Below, piece by piece: positions 7,237 through 13,843 of a stretch of 18,747 nt of DNA; position 1 is the first letter of the stretch, and each line of letters starts with the position of its first letter. The notes below the pieces were generated by a model. It ran no database searches. It was not told the DNA's origin and was given only the letters and a program-made list of their open reading frames with translations. A program made the translations under genes and the position numbers. The stretch is from Chloroflexota bacterium (lineage in GTDB: Bacteria > Chloroflexota > Dehalococcoidia > GIF9 > UBA5629), in assembly GCA_016875975.1 (NCBI GenBank), contig VGOF01000005.1, forward strand, positions 1 through 18,747. Direction: 5' to 3'.

Positions 7237-7788
7237 CTACCCTTTCTGTGCAGCCTTGCCTGCCTTACCGGGCTTCAGATGCAGCCTTTCGCCGGCATAC
7301 TTGATGCCCTTGCCTTTGTATGGGTCTGCAGGGCGTAATGCTCGAATCTCTGCAGCTACTTCACCGACAAGTTCCTTGTCAATGCCGCTCACCTTTATTT
7401 TGTTGGTGCCTTCCACCACGGCGTCGATTCCGGGTGGCAGATGGAACTCTATTGGTTTATTGAAGCCGACCTGCAGTGAAAGTCCTTTGTCTATTTTCTG
7501 TGCCCTGTAGCCGACACCGTTAATCTCAAGTGTCTTCTCAAAACCATTGGTCACTCCCTGGACCATGTTGGACAGGAGGCTGCGGGTCAAGCCGTGCAGC
7601 GAGCGATGGACTTTGTTATCGCTGGGACGTGCCACGGTCAGGATGCCATCTTTCAACGTTATGGCCATGTCCGAGTGGAAGGAGCGGGATAGCTTGCCCT
7701 TGCTGCCCTCCACCGTCACATGTGTGCCTTTGATTTCTACTTTTGTGCCTTGCGGCACAGTTATGGGAGATAATCCTACTCGCGACAC
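7237..7788 (-). CDS. rplF: Large ribosomal subunit protein uL6
   Basis: 183 aa, near the usual 178-180. uL6 is placed near the GTPase-associated and sarcin-ricin regions. Two tandem L6 domains are seen. The first begins MSRVGLSPITVPQGTKVEIK and the second is around residues 85-165. The C-terminal signature is DPYKGKGIKYAGERLHLKPGK. The start is GTG at 7788 with an AGGAG Shine-Dalgarno about 7 nt upstream. It lies 22 nt after rpsH. Confidence 0.97.
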   Translation of the reverse strand: MSRVGLSPITVPQGTKVEIKGTHVTVEGSKGKLSRSFHSDMAITLKDGILTVARPSDNKVHRSLHGLTRSLLSNMVQGVTNGFEKTLEINGVGYRAQKIDKGLSLQVGFNKPIEFHLPPGIDAVVEGTNKIKVSGIDKELVGEVAAEIRALRPADPYKGKGIKYAGERLHLKPGKAGKAAQKG

Positions 7789-7810
7789 AAAGTCACTCCT
7801 AAAATCCTAA

Positions 7811-8206
7811 TTACCAAACAGAGCATAGCAGTTCACCACCCAGGTTCTTGCGCCAAGCCTCCTGGCCGGTCATAATCCCCTTGGAAGTGGAAACCATGGT
7901 AATGCCCAAGCCGCCGTAGACGCGCGGGATCTCGTGCTTACCTACATATACCCTCATGCCGGGCTTGCTCACCCTCTCCAGCCCTACAACGGCCGGCTGC
8001 TCATCGATATATTTCAACACGATTTTTATCATGCGTTGTGGCTTGCCTCTGAGTACGGTATAGTCAGAGATGAAGCCTTCATCTTTCAGAATCCTGGCGA
8101 TAGACATTTTGGTCTTAGAAGCTGGAATCAGCACGCTGTCATGGCGAGCCATGATGGCGTTCCTGATCCGGGTCAACATATCAGCTATTGGGTCAGTAAC
8201 CGACAA
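7811..8206 (-). CDS. rpsH: Small ribosomal subunit protein uS8
   Basis: 131 aa. uS8 is a primary binder of the central domain of 16S rRNA. The start is TTG at 8206, preceded by GGAGG, and gives MSVTDPIADMLTRIRNAIMA, the family N-terminus. The C-terminal signature GLGITMVSTSKGIMTGQEA is intact, and the protein ends LGGELLCSVW. In E. coli uS8 represses the spc operon at the rplE region; no such site was identified here. The gene follows rpsZ by 22 nt. Confidence 0.98.
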   Translation of the reverse strand: MSVTDPIADMLTRIRNAIMARHDSVLIPASKTKMSIARILKDEGFISDYTVLRGKPQRMIKIVLKYIDEQPAVVGLERVSKPGMRVYVGKHEIPRVYGGLGITMVSTSKGIMTGQEAWRKNLGGELLCSVW

Positions 8207-8228
8207 TGAACACCTCCAGAACTTCTAA

Positions 8229-8414
8229 TCACCAGCTTGACTTTCTCACCCCAGGGATCTCACCCCTGAGCGCTAACTCGCGGAAACAGATACGGCACAT
8301 ACCGAATCTGCGGATATAGGCGCGAGGCCTTCCACAAATCTTGCATCGATTATGCTGCTGCACCCTGTATTTCCGTGGGCGTTGTGCTTTTAATATACTA
8401 GATAATTTTGCCAT
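8229..8414 (-). CDS. rpsZ: Small ribosomal subunit protein uS14, zinc-type (short)
   Basis: 61 aa, the short type Z form. uS14 lies in the 30S head near the uS3/uS10 cluster. Cysteines C24, C27, C40 and C43 (CKICGRP, then FGMCRICFREL) make the zinc knuckle, and the C-terminus KSSW is typical. Short zinc-binding S14 in the spc cluster is standard in Gram-positives, Thermus and Chloroflexota; E. coli carries the longer non-zinc form. It lies 16 nt after rplE. Confidence 0.97.
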   Translation of the reverse strand: MAKLSSILKAQRPRKYRVQQHNRCKICGRPRAYIRRFGMCRICFRELALRGEIPGVRKSSW

Positions 8415-8430
8415 ACTCTATGCGAACCCC

Positions 8431-8970
8431 TTATTTCTTGAAAGGCATGCCCAGAGACTGGAGCAAACTCCTGCCTTCCTCATCCGTGGCTGCGGTGGTA
8501 ACAATTGTTACCTCTAGTCCTCGCAGCTTATCAACTTTATCGTAATCTATTTCAGGGAAAACTATCTGTTCCTTTATGGCCAGCGTGTAGTTGCCCTGTC
8601 CATCGAAGGAATCAGTCGATGTTCCCTGGAAATCGCGTATGCGTGCCATCACCACATTGACCAATTTGTCAAAGAATTCATACATGCGCTTGCCGCGCAG
8701 GGTTACCATCATGCCGATGGGCATGCCAGCCCTGAGCTTGAAGGCAGCGATTGACCTTTTAGAGCGAGTTATCACCGGGTGCTGTCCGGCGATAGCTGTA
8801 AGGTCTGTCTCTGCTGCTTCCAGGGCTTTGGAATTCTGTATCGCCTCGCCCAAGCCGATATTCAAAACAATCTTCTCCAGGCGTGGTACTTGCATCACGT
8901 TTTTATACCCGAACTTCTTTTTCAGCTCGGGCACCGTATCCTTAGCGTATTTTTCTTTCAAACGAGACAT
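8431..8970 (-). CDS. rplE: Large ribosomal subunit protein uL5
   Basis: 179 aa, standard length. uL5 binds 5S rRNA and forms intersubunit bridge B1b with uS13 and contacts P-site tRNA. Clear blocks are MQVPRLEKIVLNIGLGEAIQ near residue 26, the RSKRSIAAFKLRAGMPIG loop near 69-86 and FPEIDYDKVDKLRGLEVTIV near 138-157. The C-terminus LQSLGMPFKK is typical. It follows rplX by 18 nt. Confidence 0.98.
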   Translation of the reverse strand: MSRLKEKYAKDTVPELKKKFGYKNVMQVPRLEKIVLNIGLGEAIQNSKALEAAETDLTAIAGQHPVITRSKRSIAAFKLRAGMPIGMMVTLRGKRMYEFFDKLVNVVMARIRDFQGTSTDSFDGQGNYTLAIKEQIVFPEIDYDKVDKLRGLEVTIVTTAATDEEGRSLLQSLGMPFKK

Positions 8971-8988
8971 TCTCAGCTATATCCTAAT

Positions 8989-9300
8989 TTAGTCAATCAA
9001 TTCATCGCAAGAACGGCAGAACCTGGCCCTGCGGCCATCGTCCATAACGCGGAAGCCGATACGAGCCGGTTTGTTGCACTTATTGCACACCAACATCACG
9101 TTAGACATGCCGATTGGCGCTTCCAACTCGATGATACCAGCCTGCCTGGCGGCACCGCGGGCTCGAGCGTGGCGCTTGACCATGTTCACACCTTCCACTA
9201 TTACGCTATCTTTCTTGGGGATAACACGCCGCACCTTTCCCTTTTTCCCGTTGTCCTTGCCGGCGATAACAAGGACAGTATCGTTCTTTCTGATCTTCAC
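8989..9300 (-). CDS. rplX: Large ribosomal subunit protein uL24
   Basis: 103 aa from the GTG at 9300. uL24 is an assembly initiator of the 50S and lies near the exit tunnel. The chosen start gives (M)KIRKNDTVLVIAGKDNGKKG, the family N-terminal KOW motif. A longer frame from 9330 would overlap rplN and adds ten unrelated residues. GAGG lies upstream of the GTG within the rplN end. The C-terminal half has two CxxC pairs (VCNKCNK, then FCRSCDELI), a zinc-ribbon-like arrangement common in bacterial uL24. It starts 1 nt after the rplN stop. Confidence 0.95.
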   Translation of the reverse strand: MKIRKNDTVLVIAGKDNGKKGKVRRVIPKKDSVIVEGVNMVKRHARARGAARQAGIIELEAPIGMSNVMLVCNKCNKPARIGFRVMDDGRRARFCRSCDELID

Positions 9301-9301
9301 G

Positions 9302-9670
9302 TTACAAAACCTCGGGTGCCAGCGACACAATCTTCATGAAATTCTTGTCTCTGAGTTCTCTGGCTACAGGTCCGAATATGCGAGTGCCCTTTGGGTTATC
9401 CTTATCATCCAGGATGACGGCAGCGTTCTCATCAAATCTGACATAGGTGCCATCGGGACGGTGGTATTGTTTATTTGTGCGCACTACCACTGCTCGTACC
9501 ACGTCGCCCTTCTTAACCACGCCGCCGGGAATGGCGCGCTTTACCGACGCAATTATGATATCGCCCACCGTAGCGTATCTTCGACGAGTACCGCCGGGTA
9601 CGTTGATGCACATAATCTGTCGGGCGCCAGTATTATCAGCTACTTTAAGTCGGCTGTAAGGTTGAATCAC
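9302..9670 (-). CDS. rplN: Large ribosomal subunit protein uL14
   Basis: 122 aa, exact family length. uL14 takes part in intersubunit bridges B5/B8 and is the docking site for the silencing factor RsfS. The GTG start yields MIQPYSRLKVADNTGARQIM, the family N-terminus. Further blocks are VGDIIIASVKRAIPGGVVKK and GTRIFGPVARELRDKNFMKI. It overlaps the 3' end of rpsQ by 26 nt, an unusually long overlap for this cluster, with a GAGG Shine-Dalgarno inside rpsQ. Confidence 0.97.
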   Translation of the reverse strand: MIQPYSRLKVADNTGARQIMCINVPGGTRRRYATVGDIIIASVKRAIPGGVVKKGDVVRAVVVRTNKQYHRPDGTYVRFDENAAVILDDKDNPKGTRIFGPVARELRDKNFMKIVSLAPEVL

Positions 9671-9974
9671 TTTCCTCTGCTCCCAACAATTCCTTGTCGA
9701 TTTCGGCAGGTTGCAACTCGGGCATTTCTTTATGCGCCATGATTTCCGCTACACGCCACCTTTTGTCCTTGGACAGGGGGCGTGCTTCGATGATTCTCAC
9801 GGTGTCGCCAATTCTGCAGGTGTTCCCTTCGTCGTGCGCTTTGAACTTCTTGGACTGCCGGACCACCTTCTTGTACAGTGGATGGCGGCCGATGGTCTTC
9901 ACCAGGACCACCACGGTCTTATCCATCTTGTCGCTGACCACGATACCGGTTCTAGTCTTTCTCTTAGTTTCCAT
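9645..9974 (-). CDS. rpsQ: Small ribosomal subunit protein uS17, C-terminally extended
   Basis: 109 aa, compared with roughly 80-90 for many bacterial uS17. uS17 is a primary 16S rRNA binder with an OB fold. The core is clear: KTRTGIVVSDKMDKTVVVLV near residues 6-25, KKFKAHDEGNTCRIGDTVRI near 42-61, then ARPLSKDKRWRVAEIM. Roughly 20 acidic/polar residues follow (ELQPAEIDKELLGAEESDS and onwards), a tail without obvious counterpart in the core family. The last 26 nt overlap rplN. It lies 3 nt after rpmC. Confidence 0.96.
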   Translation of the reverse strand: METKRKTRTGIVVSDKMDKTVVVLVKTIGRHPLYKKVVRQSKKFKAHDEGNTCRIGDTVRIIEARPLSKDKRWRVAEIMAHKEMPELQPAEIDKELLGAEESDSTLQPT

Positions 9975-9977
9975 AGC

Positions 9978-10175
9978 CTAACTTATCCCGAGCTCTCGCT
10001 CTCTTTGTATCGTCTTCATTCTGGCTATTCTCTTCTTGACCTTTGGCAGTTCCCGATGGTTTACCAACTGGCGCGTAGCCAGGCGAAAACGCAGGTTAAA
10101 CAGCTCCTGGCGTGCTTCTTCCAGGCGCTTAGCCAGTTCTGTATCGCTAAGGGAGCGGATCTCTTCTTTCTTCAA
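9978..10175 (-). CDS. rpmC: Large ribosomal subunit protein uL29
   Basis: 65 aa. uL29 is a two-helix protein at the exit tunnel that contributes to SRP and trigger-factor docking. The start is TTG at 10175 with GAGGA about 7 nt upstream, giving MKKEEIRSLSDTELAKRLEE. It also has ELFNLRFRLATRQLVNHREL, the family signature, then KVKKRIARMKTI. It lies 16 nt after rplP and 3 nt before rpsQ. Confidence 0.97.
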   Translation of the reverse strand: MKKEEIRSLSDTELAKRLEEARQELFNLRFRLATRQLVNHRELPKVKKRIARMKTIQRERELGIS

Positions 10176-10191
10176 AATTTTTTCCTCAGAA

Positions 10192-10608
10192 TTAGCTACC
10201 TGTTCCCTTGACTACAAACCGTGCTTTGATCGGCAACTTATAGGCGGCCAGATGCATGGCTTCTTTAGCCATTTCTTCCTTAATGCCTGCTATTTCGAAA
10301 AGCATTCTTCCAGGCTTGACCACGGCCACCCAGTGGTCCGGTGCACCCTTGCCACTGCCCATTCTCGTCTCAGCGGCTTTCTTGGTCACCGATTTGTCCG
10401 GGAAGACGCGAATCCACATCCTGCCGCCGCGGCGCAGATAGCGCACCATGACACGCCGGGCTGCTTCGATCTGTCTGGCAGTAACCCAGGCGCATTCCTC
10501 GGCCTGCAGCCCGAACTCACCAAAAACGATGGCATTCCCCGAATTTGCCTTCCCCTTCATCCGTCCTCGGTGGACTTTACGAAACTTGACTCGCTTCGGT
10601 TGTAACAC
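10192..10608 (-). CDS. rplP: Large ribosomal subunit protein uL16
   Basis: 138 aa, normal length. uL16 sits near the peptidyl transferase centre and A-site tRNA elbow and completes late 50S assembly. The GTG start gives MLQPKRVKFRKVHRGRMKGK, the family N-terminus. The GKGAPDHWVAVVKPGRMLFE block near residues 85-104 is also diagnostic. The gene begins within the rpsC 3' end (32-nt overlap), an arrangement known for rpsC-rplP in many bacteria. Confidence 0.98.
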   Translation of the reverse strand: MLQPKRVKFRKVHRGRMKGKANSGNAIVFGEFGLQAEECAWVTARQIEAARRVMVRYLRRGGRMWIRVFPDKSVTKKAAETRMGSGKGAPDHWVAVVKPGRMLFEIAGIKEEMAKEAMHLAAYKLPIKARFVVKGTGS

Positions 10609-11248
10609 TTTCTCTCGCTACCTCAGGAACGATATTACCCTTGTAAATCCATACCTTTACCCCTATCTTACCCATGGTGGTATGGGCTTCAACAAAGCCA
10701 TAGTCGATATCAGCGCAGAGTGTATGCAGTGGCAACTGGCCTTTTAAGATGGTTTCACGGCGGGCGATTTCATTGCCACCGAGCCTGCCGGCGCAGCTTA
10801 TCTTTATTCCTTTGGCGCCGGCTTGCATGGTGCGGAAAGCGGTTTGCTTCATGGCACGCCTGAAAGCCACCCTGCGCTCAAGCTGGTCAGCAAGATTCCT
10901 GGCCACTAGAACAGCTTCGGTCTCTGGCTGGTCAACTTCTTTGATAGATAATCGTACCTTTTTGCCGCAGCTTTTTTCCAATGCTACCCTCAATTCCTCT
11001 GCTCGCTGGCCACCGCGGCCAATGATGATGCCCGGGCGGGACGAATACACCGTTACTAATATCTCGTTGCCCTGGTGGTCGGTTTCCACTCGGGCCACGC
11101 CACCTTGTTTGCATTCTCTCTCCACCAATCGGCGTAACTTCAGGTCCTCTTGTAGAAAATCCGTGTAATGCTTTTCGGCAAACCATTTGGCCTGCCAACT
11201 GCGGATGGTGCCGATTCTAAAGCCGTACGGGTGAACTTTTTGTCCCAC
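10577..11248 (-). CDS. rpsC: Small ribosomal subunit protein uS3
   Basis: 223 aa. uS3 is in the 30S head and lines the mRNA entry channel with helicase activity. It begins MGQKVHPYGFRIGTIRSWQA (GTG start). The KH type II domain carries the GXXG loop in PGIIIGRGGQRAEELR near residues 74-89. The C-terminal domain includes AFRRAMKQTAFRTMQAGAKG and the uS3 block GQLPLHTLCADIDYG, then VWIYKG. It starts immediately at the rplV stop (0 nt) and overlaps rplP by 32 nt. Confidence 0.98.
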   Translation of the reverse strand: MGQKVHPYGFRIGTIRSWQAKWFAEKHYTDFLQEDLKLRRLVERECKQGGVARVETDHQGNEILVTVYSSRPGIIIGRGGQRAEELRVALEKSCGKKVRLSIKEVDQPETEAVLVARNLADQLERRVAFRRAMKQTAFRTMQAGAKGIKISCAGRLGGNEIARRETILKGQLPLHTLCADIDYGFVEAHTTMGKIGVKVWIYKGNIVPEVARESVTTEASQVS

Positions 11249-11587
11249 TTATGCCTCCTCCTCGGAAACGGAAACTCTGATGTGCGTAGTGCGTTTCAGA
11301 ATTGGATTAATGCGTCCCCTGGCCTGGGGGCGGAATCTCTTAAATACATGTCCTTCATTGGCCATTATTTCAGTTACCCTCAGTTCGGAAGGCTCCAGAT
11401 GGTAGTTATTCTCGGCATTGGCAGCCGCCGATTTTATGACTTTTGCCACAGCCTGGGCTGCCGGAGTCGGCGTGAATTTGAGTAATTGCAGGGCTTCTTC
11501 GACTCTCTTGCCACGCACTGTATCAGCCACCAGCTTCACTTTCCGTGGCGATATACGAACATCTTTGGCTATTGCTTTGACTTTCAT
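11249..11587 (-). CDS. rplV: Large ribosomal subunit protein uL22
   Basis: 112 aa. uL22 lines the nascent-peptide exit tunnel through a beta-hairpin and is a site of macrolide resistance mutations. Seen here are the N-terminal VRISPRKVKLVADTVRGKRV, the central AAANAENNYHLEPSELRVTE and the hairpin/tail region GRINPILKRTTHIRVSVSE. No unusual insertion is seen in the hairpin. It is 3 nt after rpsS, and its stop directly abuts the rpsC start. Confidence 0.98.
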   Translation of the reverse strand: MKVKAIAKDVRISPRKVKLVADTVRGKRVEEALQLLKFTPTPAAQAVAKVIKSAAANAENNYHLEPSELRVTEIMANEGHVFKRFRPQARGRINPILKRTTHIRVSVSEEEA

Positions 11588-11590
11588 TGT

Positions 11591-11881
11591 TTATTGCTTC
11601 TTGGCCTGTGTTGTTGCCTGGGCTTTACTCGCATGGCCGCGGAAGGTCCGCGTGTAAGCAAATTCTCCCAGTTTATGCCCGACCATGTTCTCGGTTATAT
11701 AAACGGGGACGTGGCGTCGGCCGTCATGTACGCCAAGGGTATGTCCCACCATCTGCGGGACGATGGTCGAAGCACGTGCCCACGTCTTGATGACCACTTT
11801 CTCACCAGAGCGATTCAACGCTTCGATTTTCTTGAGCAGCTTGAGGTCGCAATATGGGCCTTTCTTTGCCGAACGTGACAT
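11591..11881 (-). CDS. rpsS: Small ribosomal subunit protein uS19
   Basis: 96 aa. uS19 forms the tip of the 30S head with uS13 and bridges to the central protuberance. It begins MSRSAKKGPYCDLKLLKKIE and includes IKTWARASTIVPQMVGHTLG, then GRRHVPVYITENMVGHKLGE. The C-terminus reads FAYTRTFRGHASKA with a short basic tail. All family blocks are intact. It lies 19 nt after rplB. Confidence 0.98.
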   Translation of the reverse strand: MSRSAKKGPYCDLKLLKKIEALNRSGEKVVIKTWARASTIVPQMVGHTLGVHDGRRHVPVYITENMVGHKLGEFAYTRTFRGHASKAQATTQAKKQ

Positions 11882-11900
11882 TCTGTTACTGCCTCTTTAC

Positions 11901-12734
11901 TTACTTCGCTGCGTTGCGACGCCTTACTATCAATTTATCCGAAGCCTTGGGGTAGATACGTGTCTTTTTCCCCAGGGCCGGCTTTCCTTTGGGCGTCTTT
12001 GGCGCCATGCCGCGTGGCGCTCGACCTTCGCCACCTCCATGCGGATGGTCACGTGGTGTCATGGCTGAACCGCGTACCGCGGGACGCCGCCCTAATAACC
12101 TGGTGCGTCCGGCTTTACCCAGCTTGACGCCCTGGTGTTCTACGTTGCCCACCTGGCCTATGGTGGCCATGCAAGTGGTCATGAAGCGGCGTACTTCTCC
12201 AGAGGGGAGACGTACCAACGAGTACTTACCTTCTTTGACCAGTAGCTGGGCCGATGTTCCGGCGCTGCGCACTATTTGGCCGCCTTTTCCTGGCTCATAT
12301 TCCAGGTTATGGAGCAGGGTGCCTTCTGGAATTGCTGCCAACGGAAGTACGTTGCCTGGTTTTATCTCGGCGCCCTCGCCTGCCAGCACAGTGTCTCCCA
12401 CGCCCAGTCCCAGGGGGGCCAGTATATAGCGCTTATCGCCGTCAGCGTAATGGATAAGTGCAATGCGGGCTGTGCGATTCGGGTCATATTCGATTGCCGC
12501 CACCGTGCCGGGTACGCCGATTTTATTGCGGGCAAAATCTATGACACGCATCCTTCTTTTGGCACCGCCACCGCGATGGCGTACGGTGACAACGCCCCTG
12601 CTATTCCTGCCGGACTTTTTCTTCAACGGCTTCAGCAAGGACTTCTCCGGGGTGGACCTGGTGATTTCGTCGAAGGAGACGCTCACCATGCCTCGCCTGC
12701 CCGGCGATGTCGGCCGATAAGTCTTTAGTGCCAC
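11901..12734 (-). CDS. rplB: Large ribosomal subunit protein uL2
   Basis: 277 aa, normal length. uL2 is needed for subunit association and peptidyl transferase integrity. It has an OB fold, then an SH3-like domain, and the conserved loop DHPHGGGEGRAPRG near residues 228-241 holding the histidine implicated in peptidyl transfer function. The N-terminus MALKTYRPTSPGRRGMVSVS starts at GTG 12734, with AAGAGG 6 nt upstream. It follows the small bS22-like gene by 21 nt, so rplW and rplB are not adjacent as they are in most bacteria. Confidence 0.98.
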   Translation of the reverse strand: MALKTYRPTSPGRRGMVSVSFDEITRSTPEKSLLKPLKKKSGRNSRGVVTVRHRGGGAKRRMRVIDFARNKIGVPGTVAAIEYDPNRTARIALIHYADGDKRYILAPLGLGVGDTVLAGEGAEIKPGNVLPLAAIPEGTLLHNLEYEPGKGGQIVRSAGTSAQLLVKEGKYSLVRLPSGEVRRFMTTCMATIGQVGNVEHQGVKLGKAGRTRLLGRRPAVRGSAMTPRDHPHGGGEGRAPRGMAPKTPKGKPALGKKTRIYPKASDKLIVRRRNAAK

Positions 12735-12755
12735 AATTTACCTCTTAAAAAATCC

Positions 12756-12851
12756 TTATGGATGTCTTCTTTGCCATCGGCTCTTCCTGAGAAGCTTCCG
12801 ATGCTTGTGCTTCGCCATTTTTTTTCTGCGTTTTTTTATGACAGAACCCAA
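12756..12851 (-). CDS. Putative small ribosomal subunit protein bS22 (COX24/AURKAIP1 family)
   Basis: A 31-codon frame in the rplW-rplB gap. It starts TTG at 12851, an in-frame TAA lies two codons upstream, and AGGGG (12863-12859) sits 7 nt before the start. The first 20 residues read MGSVIKKRRKKMAKHKHRKL, and the rest has LRK at 21-23 and RWQRR at 25-29. This closely matches mycobacterial bS22, which as I recall it has GSVIKKRRK, a Met near position 12, KHRKLL and QRR at the same spacing (about 33 aa). The family (Pfam COX24_C, formerly DUF1713) includes mitochondrial mS38/AURKAIP1, which binds small-subunit rRNA near the decoding region. Over half the residues are Lys, Arg or His. The match is from memory of the family, not from a search. 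Confidence 0.88.
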   Translation of the reverse strand: MGSVIKKRRKKMAKHKHRKLLRKSRWQRRHP

Positions 12852-12868
12852 TTCTTAACCCCTATCGT

Positions 12869-13153
12869 CTAGACTCCCTCAAAAAACTCTATCTTGTCGC
12901 CTGATTCCAGCGTAACCACTGCTTTTTTCCAGGACGGGCTCGTTACCATACGCCTGCCCATTCTCTTGGTTTTTCCGGAAACGGTCATCATATTGACATC
13001 TGTCACCTTTACTTTGAAGGCTGCTTCCACTGCCTGTTTTACCAGGTTTTTGGTAGCTCTCCCCGCCACCTCAAAGGCATATTTGTTCTGCCCTTGAAGC
13101 AGGGTAGCCTTCTCGGTGATGAGCGGTCGTCTTAATACTTCGTACAGATGCAT
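12869..13153 (-). CDS. rplW: Large ribosomal subunit protein uL23
   Basis: 94 aa. uL23 borders the exit tunnel and is the docking point for trigger factor and SRP. It begins MHLYEVLRRPLITEKATLLQ, continues KYAFEVAGRATKNLVKQAVE and has the basic loop KTKRMGRRMVTSPSWKKAVV near residues 65-84. The C-terminus GDKIEFFEGV is usual. It is 21 nt after rplD. A 134-nt interval (12735-12868) separates it from rplB and holds the small basic bS22-like gene. Confidence 0.98.
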   Translation of the reverse strand: MHLYEVLRRPLITEKATLLQGQNKYAFEVAGRATKNLVKQAVEAAFKVKVTDVNMMTVSGKTKRMGRRMVTSPSWKKAVVTLESGDKIEFFEGV

Positions 13154-13174
13154 AATTAACTATAAATCCTGTTC

Positions 13175-13831
13175 TCAGGAGCCTCCAGCCGCCGCTTTTT
13201 GCTTAGACTTCTGGCTCCAGAGTTCCTCCGCCGTTCGTACTGCGCCCTGGGTCATCAGCAGTGCCTTGTGGGAAAGCAAATCACCTACGTTTAGCAGGCG
13301 AGCTGGTATCAGCTTCACGCCGTCGATATTTCTGGCAGACATGATAAGATTATCATCCGCTTTGTCGGTGGCGATGATAACGGAAGTGCCGACGCCCAGT
13401 GCTACCAGGGTGTCTATCATCTCGCTGGTCTTCGGTTCCTTTAATTCTAGTTTATCCACGATTCTCAGTTCGCCATCGGCGAGTTTGGCCGAGAGGGCAC
13501 ACTTCAGAGCGAGGCGGCGCATCTTCTTGGGCATATCTTGTCGATAGCTCCGGGGATGCGGGCCGAAAGCCACGCCACCGCCCTTGAGCATTGGTGAGCG
13601 TCTATCGCCACGACGTGCCCTGCCTGTATGTTTCTGGGCGAAGAGTTTCTTGCCGCTGCCGGTGACTTCGCCTCTCTTCTTGGTATCGGCGGTGCCCAAG
13701 CGGCGGTTAGCTAATTGTCTTAGCATAGCCTGGTGTACCACTGCCTCGTTGAATGGAACGCCGAAAACGTCGTCACTGACCTCGATGGGGCCGACCAGTT
13801 CGCCTTTCATATTGTAAACGTCGATTTTCAC
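13175..13831 (-). CDS. rplD: Large ribosomal subunit protein uL4
   Basis: 218 aa. uL4 helps form the exit-tunnel constriction, and in E. coli it also represses the S10 operon. GTG start. Visible blocks are NEAVVHQAMLRQLANRRLGT near residue 29 and the tunnel loop region near 55-100 (KKLFAQKHTGRARRGDRRSP, then GGGVAFGPHPRSY). The core also includes RRLALKCALSAKLADGEL. The C-terminus ends with a short Lys/Ala/Gly tail beyond the family core. It lies 12 nt after rplC and 21 nt before rplW. Confidence 0.97.
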   Translation of the reverse strand: MKIDVYNMKGELVGPIEVSDDVFGVPFNEAVVHQAMLRQLANRRLGTADTKKRGEVTGSGKKLFAQKHTGRARRGDRRSPMLKGGGVAFGPHPRSYRQDMPKKMRRLALKCALSAKLADGELRIVDKLELKEPKTSEMIDTLVALGVGTSVIIATDKADDNLIMSARNIDGVKLIPARLLNVGDLLSHKALLMTQGAVRTAEELWSQKSKQKAAAGGS

Positions 13832-13843
13832 GTCTGCTTACCT

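Noticed and set aside
9301..9330. Ten-residue N-terminal extension of uL24 overlapping rplN
   Set aside because: The residues are unrelated to the family; the GTG at 9300 restores the usual KOW N-terminus with a GAGG upstream.
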